Of a stretch of 64,000 nt of DNA, positions 26,745-36,252 are shown piece after piece (positions within the stretch are counted from its first letter, which is position 1; each line of letters begins with the position of its first letter). Position numbers and translations under genes: made by a program. Under the pieces are notes generated by a model. That model was given only the letters and a program-made list of their open reading frames with translations, had not been told where the DNA came from and did no database searches. Origin of the DNA: Vogesella indigofera (GTDB lineage: Bacteria > Pseudomonadota > Gammaproteobacteria > Burkholderiales > Chromobacteriaceae); contig NZ_JAQQLA010000009.1 of NCBI RefSeq assembly GCF_028548395.1, forward strand, positions 1 to 64,000. Reading direction: 5' to 3'.

Positions 26745-27665
26745 ATGATCCGCGACGCACACGCCTTTAGCGACATCATCAGCCAGGCCACCGCCAACGG
26801 CCCGCAGCCGATGGCGGTGGCCCACCCCTGCAGCCCGGAAGCGCTGCTGGGTGCGGTCGAGGCCGCCGACCACGGCATCGCCACTCCGATTCTGATCGCC
26901 CCGCGCGCCAAGCTGGCCAAGCTGGCCGCCGGCATGGACATCGACCTCGCCCGCTTCGAGGTGATCGACGCCGAGCACAGCCACGCCGCCGCCGAGCGCG
27001 CGGTGGCGCTGGTGCGTGACGGCCGTGCCGACAGCCTGATGAAGGGCAGCCTGCACACCGACGAGTTCATGAGCGCGGTGCTGGACCGCAACAAGGGCAT
27101 CCGTACCGACCGCCGCATCAGCCACGTGTTCGTGATGAAGGTGGAAAGCTACCCGCGCTACCTGTTCATCACTGACGCCGCCATCAACATCGAGCCGGAC
27201 CTGATGACCAAGCGCGACATCTGCCAGAACGCCATCGACCTGACCCACGCCCTCGGCGTGGCGCAGCCGAAGGTGGCGATCCTGGCGGCGGTGGAAACCA
27301 TCAATCCGGCAATGCGCGCCACGCTGGACGCGGCGGCACTGTGCAAGATGGCCGATCGCGGCCAGATCCGCGGCGCGCTGCTCGACGGCCCGCTGGCCTT
27401 CGACAACGCCATCTCGCACGCGGCGGCCGACACCAAGGGCATCGAGTCGTCGGTGGCCGGCGAGCCGGACATCCTGTTGGTGCCGGACCTGGAATCAGGC
27501 AATATGCTGGCCAAGCAGCTGACCTATCTGGCAGCCGCCGCCAGTGCCGGCATCGTGATGGGCGCCCGGGTGCCGATCGTGCTGACCAGCCGTGCCGATG
27601 ATGCGGCCGGACGGCTGGCCTCGGCGGCGGTGGCCAACGTCTTTGCCGCCTACAAAAAAGGATAA
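26745..27665 (+). CDS. phosphate acetyl/butyryltransferase family protein
   Basis: A 306-residue member of the Pta/Ptb family, which interconverts acyl-CoA and acyl-phosphate. Family segments include SLMKGSLHTDEFMSAVL, RRISHVFVM, ITDAAINIEPDLMTKRDICQNAIDLT and GALLDGPLAFDNAIS. The ATG at 26745 is chosen because the frame upstream only shadows fabI. Between fabI and ackA it should supply the acyl-phosphate for the kinase. Acetyl versus longer acyl preference is undetermined. Confidence 0.88.
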   Translation: MIRDAHAFSDIISQATANGPQPMAVAHPCSPEALLGAVEAADHGIATPILIAPRAKLAKLAAGMDIDLARFEVIDAEHSHAAAERAVALVRDGRADSLMKGSLHTDEFMSAVLDRNKGIRTDRRISHVFVMKVESYPRYLFITDAAINIEPDLMTKRDICQNAIDLTHALGVAQPKVAILAAVETINPAMRATLDAAALCKMADRGQIRGALLDGPLAFDNAISHAAADTKGIESSVAGEPDILLVPDLESGNMLAKQLTYLAAAASAGIVMGARVPIVLTSRADDAAGRLASAAVANVFAAYKKG

Positions 27666-27668
27666 GTA

Positions 27669-28832
27669 ATGGGCAAGGCTCTCATCGCCATCAATGCCGG
27701 TTCCGCCACGCTGAAATTCCGTGCCTACCAGCCGGATGGCGTGCAACTGCTGGCACGCGGCCTCGTCGACCGTTTCGGTGCCGCCGGCGCCAGCCTGGAG
27801 CTGGACTACGGCGGTCGCCAGACGCGGGTGACCCTGGCCGGCAGCGGCCGCGACGAAGCGGTGGCGGCGGTGCTCAACGTCCTCGCCGACAGGGGGCTGG
27901 AAGCGGTGGCGGTAGCGCACCGTGTGGTGCATGGCGGTGACCGCTACACCAGCCCGGTGGTGCTGACCCCGGAAGTGGTCGACCACCTGGCGGAGCTGAT
28001 CCCGCTGGCACCGCTGCACCAGCCGGCCAGCCTTGGCGTGATGAGTGCCTTTGCGCGGCTGGACAGCAGGCTGACCCAGATCGCCTGCTTCGACACCGCC
28101 TTCCATTGCGGCCAACCCGAGGTCGCCACCCGCTTCGGCATCGCCCGCCACTGGCATGAGCAGGGCATCCGCCGCTACGGCTTCCACGGTCTGTCCTACG
28201 CTTCCATCGCGCGACGGCTGGGCGACATGGCGCTGGCCAGCCAGCGCGTGGTGGTCTGCCATCTCGGCAGCGGCGCCAGCGCCTGCGCCATCCACGACGG
28301 CCGCAGCATCGCCTCCAGCATGGGCTTTTCCGCGGCCGACGGCCTGATGATGGGCACCCGTCCCGGCAACCTCGATCCGGAAGTGGTGCTGTACTGGCTA
28401 GAACACGAAGGCATGGACATCGCACAGGTGCGGCAGGAGCTGTACAAGCACAGCGGCCTGCTCGGCGTGTCCGGTCTGTCTGCCGACATGCGCGAGCTGC
28501 TGGCCAGCAAGGAGCCGGCGGCGAAGGAGGCCATCGAGCTGTTCTGCTACCGTGCCGCGCGCGAAGTGGCGTCGCTGGCCACCGCGATGAAGGGACTGGA
28601 CGCGGTGGTGTTCACCGCCGGCATCGGCGAGCGCTCGCCGGAGATCCGCGCCCGCATCCTGAAGCAGCTGTCCTGGCTCGGCTTCGAGGTCGACCTTGCG
28701 GCCAACCTTGCCCGCTCGCAACGCATCACCACCCCGCACAGCACGCGCCACGCCTATGTCATCGCCACCGACGAGGAAGGCGAAATGGCGCGCGAGGCCG
28801 CCGCGCTGCTCAGCGGCGACGTACAGCTGTAA
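27669..28832 (+). CDS. ackA: acetate (or butyrate) kinase
   Basis: A 387-residue acetokinase-family enzyme making ATP from acyl-phosphate. Signatures are the N-terminal NAGSATLKFRAY phosphate loop, VAHRVVHGGDRYTSPV, the second signature around RYGFHGLSYASIA, HLGSGASACAI and FTAGIGERSPEIR. An AGGATAAGT site lies just before the ATG. It has an exact repeat copy (28697-28709, read LAANLARS) and a variant (28107-28119). Confidence 0.93.
   Translation: MGKALIAINAGSATLKFRAYQPDGVQLLARGLVDRFGAAGASLELDYGGRQTRVTLAGSGRDEAVAAVLNVLADRGLEAVAVAHRVVHGGDRYTSPVVLTPEVVDHLAELIPLAPLHQPASLGVMSAFARLDSRLTQIACFDTAFHCGQPEVATRFGIARHWHEQGIRRYGFHGLSYASIARRLGDMALASQRVVVCHLGSGASACAIHDGRSIASSMGFSAADGLMMGTRPGNLDPEVVLYWLEHEGMDIAQVRQELYKHSGLLGVSGLSADMRELLASKEPAAKEAIELFCYRAAREVASLATAMKGLDAVVFTAGIGERSPEIRARILKQLSWLGFEVDLAANLARSQRITTPHSTRHAYVIATDEEGEMAREAAALLSGDVQL
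28697..28709 (-). repeat. exact copy of the 13-bp repeat inside ackA
   Basis: Opposite in orientation to the gene; the coding strand reads AANL. Confidence 0.8.
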
Positions 28833-28846
28833 TCCGGCACCAAGAT

Positions 28847-28889
28847 AAAAGCGGCGGGCGGCGGATCACTCCGCCGCCCGCCGCTTTTT
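28847..28889. terminator. bidirectional terminator between ackA and pldA
   Basis: Arms of 18 bp (28847-28864 and 28871-28888) rich in GGCGG form a very stable stem bounded by A- and T-runs, serving convergent ackA and pldA. Confidence 0.9.
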
Positions 28890-28902
28890 CTTGCCTGTGG
28901 CC

Positions 28903-30003
28903 TCAGTTGGCCAGCCAGTCGGTCAGCATCAGGCCGATACCGAGCCCACGCGAATGGTGGTTGTAGTCGAGCAGGCTTTCACCGTAACCGGAAAAGCCCT
29001 GCACATAACCGCGCAGCCGCCCCGCCACCGGGAAGGTCCAGTCCAGCTGCAGCGCGCCCTTGCCGTGCAGCGGGTTGTAGCGCACGCGGCCGCCGAGGGT
29101 GTGATCGTTCCAGCGGTATACCGCCTGCACGTCGCCGCGTCCCATGTATTTGGTGATGTCGGGATTGTCGTCCGTGGTGTCGGACTCCGGCAGCCGGTAC
29201 CACCAGCGCCCGGTCAGGCTGAGGTTGCCCTTTTCCGCGCCGGCCATGACATAGACCCGGTTCCAGCTGCGCGACAGCGGATCGGTCTGACCGTTGGACT
29301 GGTGCACCACGCCGACACCGGCCATGCGCAAGCGCCAGCCCTGCCACGTCCAGTGCGCAGGCAGCGGCGTGGTCAGCATCACTTCCGGCTCGTAGTCGGT
29401 CTCGCGGAACGGTGACGACTGCCCCTTGTTGTACATCTGCCAGTGCGACTGCTGGGTGTAGCCAAACCACAGGTCGGCCGGCGTGCCGAGCACGTTCTGC
29501 CACAGCTTGCTCTTGAACGACAGCTGGTACTTGGTTTCGACATTGCTGAGCTTGGTGCCGAACAGGCGCACCGGCTCCTGCGTCGGCGACGACGGCTGCG
29601 AATTGGGCGAGAACAGCTGCCACAGCGGCAGGATGTAGGTCGGCTGGTGCGCGCGCAGCACGAAGGTGCCCAGCTTGTTGTCCTCGTCCAGATCCCACTG
29701 CCGGGCCAGCCCCGAGGCGGAGAAGCGCGGCGCGAGCGGCGGCGTGGCGGCATCGTCCGCCACCGGCGCGGCGGCCAGTTGCGGCAACTCGTTTGCGGCC
29801 AACGTTGTCGCCTCTGCCGTTGGTGCCGGCGCGACCGACAGCTCCGATGGCAGCAGCAACGGTGCCGGCGGCAGCAGTGCGTCGAAGCAGGCCAGGCGCT
29901 CGGCATCCACCAGGATGCCGCGGCAGTGCTTGAACGGTGACAGCGCCTCATCGGCATGGACTTGACTGGCTAGCAGCAACAGGACTGGCGGCAACAACTT
30001 CAT
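28903..30003 (-). CDS. pldA: outer membrane phospholipase A1
   Basis: A 366-residue OMPLA family protein. It has a signal peptide (about 1-17), an N-terminal variable region rich in Ala and Pro (about 45-90), then the beta-barrel with YTQQSHWQMYN, the catalytic HQSNGQ (His and Ser about 233-235) and a terminal TDWLAN strand. OMPLA hydrolyses outer-leaflet phospholipids when membrane asymmetry is lost. The Ala/Pro-rich extension is longer than in E. coli PldA. It contains a variant repeat (29794-29806, read TLAA). Confidence 0.92.
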   Translation of the reverse strand: MKLLPPVLLLLASQVHADEALSPFKHCRGILVDAERLACFDALLPPAPLLLPSELSVAPAPTAEATTLAANELPQLAAAPVADDAATPPLAPRFSASGLARQWDLDEDNKLGTFVLRAHQPTYILPLWQLFSPNSQPSSPTQEPVRLFGTKLSNVETKYQLSFKSKLWQNVLGTPADLWFGYTQQSHWQMYNKGQSSPFRETDYEPEVMLTTPLPAHWTWQGWRLRMAGVGVVHQSNGQTDPLSRSWNRVYVMAGAEKGNLSLTGRWWYRLPESDTTDDNPDITKYMGRGDVQAVYRWNDHTLGGRVRYNPLHGKGALQLDWTFPVAGRLRGYVQGFSGYGESLLDYNHHSRGLGIGLMLTDWLAN

Positions 30004-30051
30004 CGACTCACCCGCAATTCAGGAACAAAGCACGGTAGACCACGCAAAAAC

Positions 30052-30080
30052 ACAAAAGGCTCCGCGTTTGCGGAGCCTTT
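30052..30080 (-). terminator. rpsT terminator
   Basis: AAAGGCTCCGC (30055-30065) and GCGGAGCCTTT (30070-30080) form a stem followed on the minus strand by TTTTGTGTTTTT. Confidence 0.9.
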
Positions 30081-30104
30081 GCGTATTCTTGCGTCAAACT
30101 CGGA

Positions 30105-30371
30105 TCAGGCAGCCATGGCCTTGATGTGAGCAGACAGACGGCTCTTATGGCGAGCAGCCTTGTTCTTGTGGTACACGCCTTTGTCAGCTAGACGATCAAT
30201 CACTTTAACGGAAGCGAGGAACACAGTGTTTGCTACTGCCTTGTCGCCGGCTTCGATTGCTTTGATCACTTTCTTAACGGCGGTACGGAAGGCCGTACGC
30301 AGGCTTGCGTTGTGCGCGCGCTGCTTAAGGGCCTGGCGTGCACGCTTGCGAGCTTGTGCGCTATTAGCCAT
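30105..30371 (-). CDS. rpsT: 30S ribosomal protein S20
   Basis: An 88-residue basic helical protein binding 16S rRNA. It has the typical N-terminus [21 protein letters not shown] and C-terminal [21 protein letters not shown]. It has its own terminator and an AGGAGA ribosome site. Divergent from murJ, a conserved neighbourhood. Confidence 0.97.
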   Translation of the reverse strand: MANSAQARKRARQALKQRAHNASLRTAFRTAVKKVIKAIEAGDKAVANTVFLASVKVIDRLADKGVYHKNKAARHKSRLSAHIKAMAA

Positions 30372-30406
30372 GGAATTCTCCTGATGAGCTGAATCTGAAA
30401 CGGCAG

Positions 30407-30458
30407 ATTTTAAGGCCTAAGATCACGTTTTGCAACAACAATACCTCCCGCGTAAACT
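30407..30458. promoter_or_regulatory. divergent rpsT/murJ promoters sharing one -35 hexamer
   Basis: The palindromic hexamer TTGCAA (30430-30435) is 17 bp from TAAACT (30453-30458) on the plus strand and 17 bp from TAAAAT (complement of 30407-30412) on the minus strand. Each is a plausible sigma-70 promoter, for murJ and rpsT respectively, using the same -35 bases. Confidence 0.5.
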
Positions 30459-30499
30459 ACGACCCTCGATAAAAGCGTTATCAACCCGTTCGGTAAAGC

Positions 30500-32035
30500 A
30501 TGAATTTACTCAAAGCACTGGCAAAAGTCAGCAGCATGACCCTGGTTTCGCGTGTGCTCGGCTTCGTGCGCGATGCCATCATCGCGCGTGTTTTCGGCGC
30601 AGGCATGGCCACCGACGCCTTCTTTGTCGCCTTCAAGCTGCCCAATCTGCTGCGCCGCATTTTTGCCGAGGGTGCCTTCTCGCAGGCCTTCGTGCCGGTG
30701 CTGGCGGAATACAAGGAACAGCAGGGCGAGGACGCCACCCGCCGCTTCCTGTCGCACATCAGCGGCACCCTGAGCCTGGTGTTGCTGGTCGTCACCGCGC
30801 TGGGCATGCTGGCCGCCCCCGCCATCATCTGGATATCGGCGCCCGGCTTTGCCCATGATCCGGACAAGATGGCGCTGACCAGCGACCTGCTGCGCATCAC
30901 CTTTCCTTATATCCTGTTCATCTCGCTGTCGTCGCTGGCCAGCAGCGTGCTGAATACCTGGAACCGCTTCTCGGTGCCGGCATTCACGCCGACGCTGCTG
31001 AACGTGTCCTTCATCCTGTGCTCGCTGCTGCTGACGCCCTACTTCGACCCGCCGGTGCTGGTGCTGGCGTGGGCGGTATTCATCGGCGGCATCGCGCAAC
31101 TGCTGTACCAGCTGCCGCACCTGAAAAAGCTGGACATGCTGCCGTGGCCGCGCCTGGACCTGAAGGACGCCGCGGTGTGGCGCGTGGTGCGGCAGATGGG
31201 GCCGGCGATCTTCGGCGTGTCGATCGCGCAGATCTCGCTGGTGATCAACACCATCTTTGCCTCCTTCCTGGTGTCGGGCAGCGTGTCGTGGATGTACTAC
31301 GCCGACCGGCTGATGGAGTTCCCGACCGGCATCCTCGGCGTGGCGCTGGGCACCATCCTGCTGCCGTCGCTGTCCAAGCATGCGGCGCGCGACAGCGGCG
31401 AGGAATTCAGCCGCCTGCTGGACTGGGGCATCCGCCTGTCGCTGCTGCTGGCAATTCCGTCCACCGTCGGCCTCGCCCTGTTGTCGCAGCCGCTGATCGC
31501 CACCCTGTTCATGTACGGCAAGTTCAACGCCCATGATGCGCTGATGACGCAGCAGGCGCTGATCGCCTACGCCATCGGCCTGCTGGGGCTGATCCTGGTC
31601 AAGGTGCTGGCGCCCGGCTTCTACGCGCGGCAGAACATCAAGACCCCGGTCAAGATCGCGCTGGTGACGCTGACCGCCACCCAGCTGATGAACCTGGCCT
31701 TCATCGGCCCGTTCCGCCACGCCGGCCTCGCGCTGTCGATCGGCCTCGGTGCCTGCCTCAACGCCGCGCTGCTTTATCACCAGCTGAAACGGCACGGCAT
31801 CTACCGGCCGCAAAGCGGCTGGGGCGGCTTCCTCGGCAAGCTGCTGCTGGCGGTACTGATGATGGCCGCAACGCTGCTGGCGCTGCAGCAGGTCCTGCCG
31901 ATCGACTGGCACGGCCACGCTTGGCAACGCGCGGCGTGGCTGCTGCTGCTGGTCATCGCCGGTGCCGTCGCCTACTTCGCCACCCTGCTGGCGCTGGGCA
32001 TGCGCCCGCGCCAGTTCATGCGCCGCGAAAGCTGA
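30500..32035 (+). CDS. murJ: lipid II flippase MurJ
   Basis: A 511-residue MOP-superfamily membrane protein with about 14 helices, flipping lipid II across the inner membrane for peptidoglycan synthesis. Recognisable by the N-terminal [39 protein letters not shown] region with its essential Arg residues. The ribosome site before the ATG is weak. A DUS-like repeat separates it from queF. Confidence 0.95.
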   Translation: MNLLKALAKVSSMTLVSRVLGFVRDAIIARVFGAGMATDAFFVAFKLPNLLRRIFAEGAFSQAFVPVLAEYKEQQGEDATRRFLSHISGTLSLVLLVVTALGMLAAPAIIWISAPGFAHDPDKMALTSDLLRITFPYILFISLSSLASSVLNTWNRFSVPAFTPTLLNVSFILCSLLLTPYFDPPVLVLAWAVFIGGIAQLLYQLPHLKKLDMLPWPRLDLKDAAVWRVVRQMGPAIFGVSIAQISLVINTIFASFLVSGSVSWMYYADRLMEFPTGILGVALGTILLPSLSKHAARDSGEEFSRLLDWGIRLSLLLAIPSTVGLALLSQPLIATLFMYGKFNAHDALMTQQALIAYAIGLLGLILVKVLAPGFYARQNIKTPVKIALVTLTATQLMNLAFIGPFRHAGLALSIGLGACLNAALLYHQLKRHGIYRPQSGWGGFLGKLLLAVLMMAATLLALQQVLPIDWHGHAWQRAAWLLLLVIAGAVAYFATLLALGMRPRQFMRRES

Positions 32036-32074
32036 CGGCTCGCGACTATATAAACATCAATCCCTTGCCGCCCC

Positions 32075-32087
32075 AAGGTTGGCCGCA
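32075..32087 (+). repeat. exact copy of the 13-bp repeat, murJ-queF spacer
   Basis: Single intergenic copy 15 bp upstream of the queF start. Confidence 0.85.
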
Positions 32088-32101
32088 AGCCGAGGAAGAC
32101 C

Positions 32102-32944
32102 ATGATGAACCCGAGCTACACCCCCGAATTCTCGCCACTGGGCAAGAAGGTCGACTACCAGGACCAGTACGACGCCAGCCTGCTGTTCCCGATCGCGCGC
32201 CAGCAAAAGCGCGACGAGATCGGCGTTGCCGAAGGCGCGCTGCCGTTTGCCGGCGTCGACCTGTGGACCGGCTACGAAGTGTCGTGGCTGAACGTCCGCG
32301 GCAAGCCGCAGGTGGCGATCGCCACCTTCCGCATCCCGGCCGACAGCCCGCGGCTGATCGAATCCAAGTCGTTCAAGTTGTACCTCAACAGCTACAACCA
32401 GACCCGCATCGCCAGCTGGCAGCAGGTGGCCGCGCAGCTGGAGCTGGACCTGTCCAACGCCGCCGGCGGCAAGGTGCAGGTCAGCCTGCTCTCCCCCGCC
32501 GACTTCGACCACGAACGGATCGTGGAGCTGGCCGGCGAGAGCATCGACGAGCTGGACATTGAAGTGGACAACTACGCGCCGTGCCCGGAGGCGCTCAAGG
32601 CGGATGCGGCCAACGTGGTCAGCGAAACGCTCACTTCGCAGCTGCTGAAATCCAACTGCCTGGTCACCGGCCAGCCGGACTGGGGCAGCGTGCAGATCAG
32701 CTACACTGGCCCGCAGATCGACCGCGAGACGCTGCTGCGCTACCTGATCGGCTTCCGCCAGCACAACGAGTTCCACGAACAGTGCGTGGAGCGCATCTTC
32801 GTCGACGTGTTGCGCACCTGCGCGCCGAGCCGGCTGACGGTGTACGCACGCTACACTCGCCGCGGCGGGCTGGACATCAACCCGTGGCGCAGCAACGACC
32901 CGGCCGCCGTGGCACCGGACAACACCCGTACCGCACGGCAATGA
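32102..32944 (+). CDS. queF: NADPH-dependent 7-cyano-7-deazaguanine reductase
   Basis: Reduces preQ0 to preQ1 in queuosine biosynthesis. At 280 residues it is the long (two-domain, E. coli-type) form. The QueF motif [15 protein letters not shown] is in the N-terminal half, the catalytic Cys in [14 protein letters not shown] (about 190), and a [10 protein letters not shown] segment follows. A GAGGAAGA site lies before tandem ATGs (32102, 32105). Confidence 0.95.
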   Translation: MMNPSYTPEFSPLGKKVDYQDQYDASLLFPIARQQKRDEIGVAEGALPFAGVDLWTGYEVSWLNVRGKPQVAIATFRIPADSPRLIESKSFKLYLNSYNQTRIASWQQVAAQLELDLSNAAGGKVQVSLLSPADFDHERIVELAGESIDELDIEVDNYAPCPEALKADAANVVSETLTSQLLKSNCLVTGQPDWGSVQISYTGPQIDRETLLRYLIGFRQHNEFHEQCVERIFVDVLRTCAPSRLTVYARYTRRGGLDINPWRSNDPAAVAPDNTRTARQ

Positions 32945-32996
32945 CACATTGCCGCCGCGCAAGGCACGGCCGGCAAAAGAAATTGCCGCCAGCGGC

Positions 32997-33025
32997 TTGA
33001 CAGGCGGCGGCGGCATCCGTATAGT
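32997..33025 (+). promoter_or_regulatory. strong sigma-70 promoter of the tRNA cluster
   Basis: TTGACA (32997-33002) and TATAGT (33020-33025) are separated by exactly 17 bp, 36 bp upstream of the first tRNA. Confidence 0.85.
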
Positions 33026-33061
33026 TCGCGTCTCTCGCAAGCAACAGCAAACGAGAACAGT

Positions 33062-33138
33062 GCACCCGTAGCTCAGTTGGATAGAGTATTTGGCTACGAA
33101 CCAAAGGGTCGGGCGTTCGAATCGCTCCGGGTGCACCA
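33062..33138 (+). tRNA. tRNA-Arg (ACG)
   Basis: A 77-nt cloverleaf with acceptor stem GCACCCG/CGGGTGC, anticodon loop CTACGAA (anticodon ACG 33096-33098), T-loop TTCGAAT and encoded CCA. The A34 is presumably deaminated to inosine by TadA. Confidence 0.95.
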
Positions 33139-33145
33139 CCACAGC

Positions 33146-33220
33146 GTCCCTATAGTTTAGCGGTTAGAACACTGCCCTTTCACGGCGGCGGCCGGGGTTC
33201 GATTCCCCGTGGGGACGCCA
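33146..33220 (+). tRNA. tRNA-Glu (TTC)
   Basis: A 75-nt cloverleaf with acceptor GTCCCTA, anticodon loop CTTTCAC (TTC), T-arm GGGGTTCGATTCCCC and encoded CCA. It lies 7 nt after the first tRNA-Arg. Confidence 0.95.
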
Positions 33221-33224
33221 AGTT

Positions 33225-33301
33225 GCACCCGTAGCTCAGTTGGATAGAGTATTTGGCTACGAACCAAAGGGTCGGGCGTTCGAATCGCTCCGGGTGCACC
33301 A
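33225..33301 (+). tRNA. tRNA-Arg (ACG), second copy
   Basis: Appears identical base for base to the copy at 33062-33138, including the CCA end. It lies 4 nt after the first tRNA-Glu, as part of a tandem Arg-Glu duplication. Confidence 0.95.
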
Positions 33302-33310
33302 CACAATTCA

Positions 33311-33385
33311 GTCCCTATAGTTTAGCGGTTAGAACACTGCCCTTTCACGGCGGCGGCCGGGGTTCGATTCCCCGTGGGGACGCCA
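33311..33385 (+). tRNA. tRNA-Glu (TTC), second copy
   Basis: Appears identical to 33146-33220. The spacer before it (33302-33310) differs from that in the first unit. Last gene of the cluster. Confidence 0.95.
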
Positions 33386-33394
33386 GCATCAAGC

Positions 33395-33421
33395 AAAACA
33401 CCACCTTAGGGTGGTGTTTTT
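33395..33421 (+). terminator. terminator of the tRNA cluster
   Basis: AAAACACCACC (33395-33405) and GGTGGTGTTTT (33410-33420) form a stem followed by more Ts. Confidence 0.9.
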
Positions 33422-33456
33422 GTTTCCGCATCGATATTCCCGCCTTGCCATTGTTT

Positions 33457-33485
33457 TTGCTCTCGCTATCGCATATTGATATATA
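33457..33485 (+). promoter_or_regulatory. candidate cysD promoter
   Basis: TTGCTC (33457-33462) and TATATA (33480-33485) are 17 bp apart in an AT-rich patch about 110 bp before cysD. This is the sort of region where CysB would bind, but no clear CysB site can be read. Confidence 0.45.
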
Positions 33486-33596
33486 AAATCAGTCTTTCTG
33501 GCCGCGTCCGCGCTCCGGTACAGTTCAACTGTCGGAATCCCCGGCACGGCAGAGATGCTGCCGACGATGCCAACAGCCAGAGAATTGAGCGCAAAG

Positions 33597-34523
33597 ATGA
33601 ATATCAGTCAGGAGAGGCTGACTCACCTCAAGCAACTTGAAGCCGAGTCCATCCACATCATCCGTGAAGTCGCCGCCGAGTTTGATAACCCGGTGATGCT
33701 GTACTCCATCGGCAAGGATTCGGCGGTGATGCTGCATTTGGCACAAAAGGCCTTTGCCCCCGGCCGCCCGCCCTTCCCGCTGATGCACGTGGATACCACC
33801 TGGAAATTCCAGGACATGATCGCGCTGCGCGACAAGCAAGCGAAGGAATACGGCTGGGACCTGATCGTCCACGTCAACCAGGAAGGCGTCGACGCCGGCA
33901 TCAACCCGTTCACCGCCGGCAGTGCCAAGCACACCGACGTGATGAAGACCGAAGGCCTGAAACAGGCGCTGAACAAGTACAAGTTCGACGCCGCCTTCGG
34001 TGGCGCCCGCCGCGACGAGGAAAAATCGCGCGCCAAGGAGCGGGTGTACTCCTTCCGCGACAAGAACCACCGCTGGGACCCGAAAAGCCAGCGCCCGGAG
34101 CTGTGGAACATCTACAACGCCAAGATCAACAAGGGCGAGTCGATCCGCGTGTTCCCGCTGTCGAACTGGACCGAGCTGGACATCTGGCAGTACATCTTCC
34201 TCGAGAACATCGAGATCGTGCCGCTGTACTTTGCCGCCGAGCGCAAGGTGATCGAGCGTGACGGCACGCTGATCATGATCGACGACGAACGCATCCTGCA
34301 GTACCTCAGCGACGAGGAAAAGGCGAAGATCGAGACCAAGAAGGTCCGCTTCCGCACCCTGGGCTGTTATCCGCTGACCGGGGCGGTGGAGTCGGAAGCC
34401 ACCACGCTGGCGGAAGTGATCCAGGAAATGCTGCTGACCAAGACCTCCGAACGCCAGGGGCGTGTGATCGATCACGACTCCTCCGGCTCGATGGAGAAGA
34501 AGAAGATGGAAGGCTATTTCTAA
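33597..34523 (+). CDS. cysD: sulfate adenylyltransferase subunit 2
   Basis: ATP-pyrophosphatase subunit of the heterodimeric ATP sulfurylase that activates sulfate to APS. The 308-residue product has the PP-loop [26 protein letters not shown] and the C-terminal [13 protein letters not shown] tail typical of CysD. The ATG at 33597 (NISQERL) matches the family start; the upstream in-frame ATG adds a non-conserved tail. Followed by cysN after a repeat palindrome. Confidence 0.96.
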   Translation: MNISQERLTHLKQLEAESIHIIREVAAEFDNPVMLYSIGKDSAVMLHLAQKAFAPGRPPFPLMHVDTTWKFQDMIALRDKQAKEYGWDLIVHVNQEGVDAGINPFTAGSAKHTDVMKTEGLKQALNKYKFDAAFGGARRDEEKSRAKERVYSFRDKNHRWDPKSQRPELWNIYNAKINKGESIRVFPLSNWTELDIWQYIFLENIEIVPLYFAAERKVIERDGTLIMIDDERILQYLSDEEKAKIETKKVRFRTLGCYPLTGAVESEATTLAEVIQEMLLTKTSERQGRVIDHDSSGSMEKKKMEGYF

Positions 34524-34559
34524 GCCGTAACGCCTTTTCTTTCCCCTACCGAATGTTCA

Positions 34560-34585
34560 AAGGTTGGCCGCATGCGGCCAACCTT
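34560..34585. repeat. 26-bp perfect palindrome of two abutting repeats inside cysDN
   Basis: An exact 13-bp copy (34560-34572) is followed with zero spacer by its exact complement (34573-34585). It lies between cysD and cysN, which should be one operon, and is not followed by a T-run. It may act as an RNA-stabilising or attenuating hairpin as well as an uptake-type repeat. Confidence 0.9.
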
Positions 34586-34607
34586 GCTGATGCAAGGCAC
34601 GACGCTC

Positions 34608-36044
34608 ATGGCACACCAATCCGACCTGATCGCCAGCGACATCCTGGCGTACCTGAAGCAACACGAAAACAAGGACCTGCTGCGCTTCATCACCTGCGGC
34701 AACGTCGACGACGGCAAATCGACGCTGATCGGCCGCCTGCTGCACGACTCCAAGCTGATCTTCGAAGACCAGCTGGCGGCGATCCAGCGTGACTCGAAAA
34801 AGTACAACACCACTGACGAAGAGATCGACCTCGCGCTGCTGGTCGACGGCCTGCAGGCCGAGCGCGAGCAGGGCATCACCATCGATGTCGCCTACCGCTA
34901 CTTCAGCACCGACCGCCGCAAGTTCATCATCGCCGACTGCCCCGGCCACGAGCAGTACACCCGCAACATGGCCACCGGCGCCTCGACCTGCAACCTGGCG
35001 GTGATCCTGATCGACGCCCGCTACGGCGTGCAGACCCAGACCCGCCGTCACAGCTACATCGTCAGCCTGTTGGGCATCAAGCACGTGGTGGTGGCCATCA
35101 ACAAGATGGACCTGCTCGACTTCGACGAGGCGGTGTTCAAGCGCATCCGCGACGAATACCTCGCCTTTGCGGCCAACCTCGACATCGCCGACATCCGCTT
35201 CGTGCCGATCTCGGCGCTGCGCGGCGACAACGTGGTCACGGCCAGCGAGCGCACGCCGTGGTACGACGGCCAGACGCTGATGGGCATCCTCGACAGCGTC
35301 GAGATCGACCACGACGTGGCGCAGAACGCCTTCCGCCTGCCGGTACAGTACGTCAACCGCCCGAATCTGGACTTCCGCGGTTTCTGCGGCACCGTGGCCA
35401 GCGGCGAGATCCGCCCCGGCGACCGCATCGTCGCGCTACCGTCCGGCAAACAGAGCACGGTGGAACACGTGGTAGTGTACGAGGGCAACCTCGACGTGGC
35501 ACGCAGCGGCCAGGCCATTACCCTGACGCTGGCCGACGAGATCGACATCTCGCGCGGCGACATGATCGTGCGCGCCGACGAGACGGCACCGACGGTCAGC
35601 CAGGCGATCGAGGCCCACCTGGTGTGGATGGACGAAAACCCGCTGGTGGTGGGCAAGGACTACGGCTTCAAGCTGGCCGGCAAGAACGTCACCGGCCGCG
35701 TCGAGCGCATCGTGCACCGCGTGGACGTCAACACGCTGGACGCCTTCGAAGCGGAAAAGCTGCAGCTGAACGAGATCGCGCTGGTGCGCATCGTGTTCAC
35801 CGCCCCGGTGGTATTCGATACCTATAAAGACTGCCGCGCCACCGGCAGCTTCATCGTCATCGACCGCCTGTCCAACGGCACCGCTGGTGCCGGCATGATC
35901 CGCAGCGCGGTAGCGGTGGACAGCGCCAGCCAGGACCAGAGCGACCTCGCCCGCCTGCGCGCGTTCGAGATCGAGTTCAACGCGCTGGTGCGCAAGCACT
36001 TCCCGCACTGGGAGGCCAAGGACGTCAGCAAGCTGTTCGGTTAA
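34608..36044 (+). CDS. cysN: sulfate adenylyltransferase subunit 1 (GTPase)
   Basis: EF-Tu-like GTPase whose hydrolysis drives APS formation by CysD. The 478-residue product has G1 [10 protein letters not shown]3 [12 protein letters not shown] and G4 NKMD, then two beta-barrel domains. There is no fused CysC kinase domain. The ATG at 34608 follows AAGG; an ATG at 34590 is an alternative. A variant repeat (35168-35180) is read FAANL. Confidence 0.95.
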   Translation: MAHQSDLIASDILAYLKQHENKDLLRFITCGNVDDGKSTLIGRLLHDSKLIFEDQLAAIQRDSKKYNTTDEEIDLALLVDGLQAEREQGITIDVAYRYFSTDRRKFIIADCPGHEQYTRNMATGASTCNLAVILIDARYGVQTQTRRHSYIVSLLGIKHVVVAINKMDLLDFDEAVFKRIRDEYLAFAANLDIADIRFVPISALRGDNVVTASERTPWYDGQTLMGILDSVEIDHDVAQNAFRLPVQYVNRPNLDFRGFCGTVASGEIRPGDRIVALPSGKQSTVEHVVVYEGNLDVARSGQAITLTLADEIDISRGDMIVRADETAPTVSQAIEAHLVWMDENPLVVGKDYGFKLAGKNVTGRVERIVHRVDVNTLDAFEAEKLQLNEIALVRIVFTAPVVFDTYKDCRATGSFIVIDRLSNGTAGAGMIRSAVAVDSASQDQSDLARLRAFEIEFNALVRKHFPHWEAKDVSKLFG

Positions 36045-36065
36045 TCCTGCTGCTGCGCCAGCCCA

Positions 36066-36100
36066 CAACGACCAGCCCTGCGGCTGGTCGTTTTGTTTTG
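36066..36100 (+). terminator. cysN terminator
   Basis: ACGACCAGCC (36068-36077) and GGCTGGTCGT (36082-36091) form a stem followed by TTTGTTTTG. Confidence 0.9.
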
Positions 36101-36252
36101 CACGCTCCGGGAGCCGGGCAGTTCCCGATGGCGCGGCGACGGATGCGGCGGTTACAATTGCCGTTTTCCGGTCGCCTCGACACGAGCCATAACAATCAAG
36201 GGTGCGCGCGATCACCGGAAGCGCAGCGCCCCTGCCCAACCCAGAGTTGAAC

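Noticed and set aside
32036..32101. preQ1 riboswitch before queF
   Set aside because: The 66-bp spacer holds only a repeat copy and the ribosome site; no H-type pseudoknot elements could be seen.
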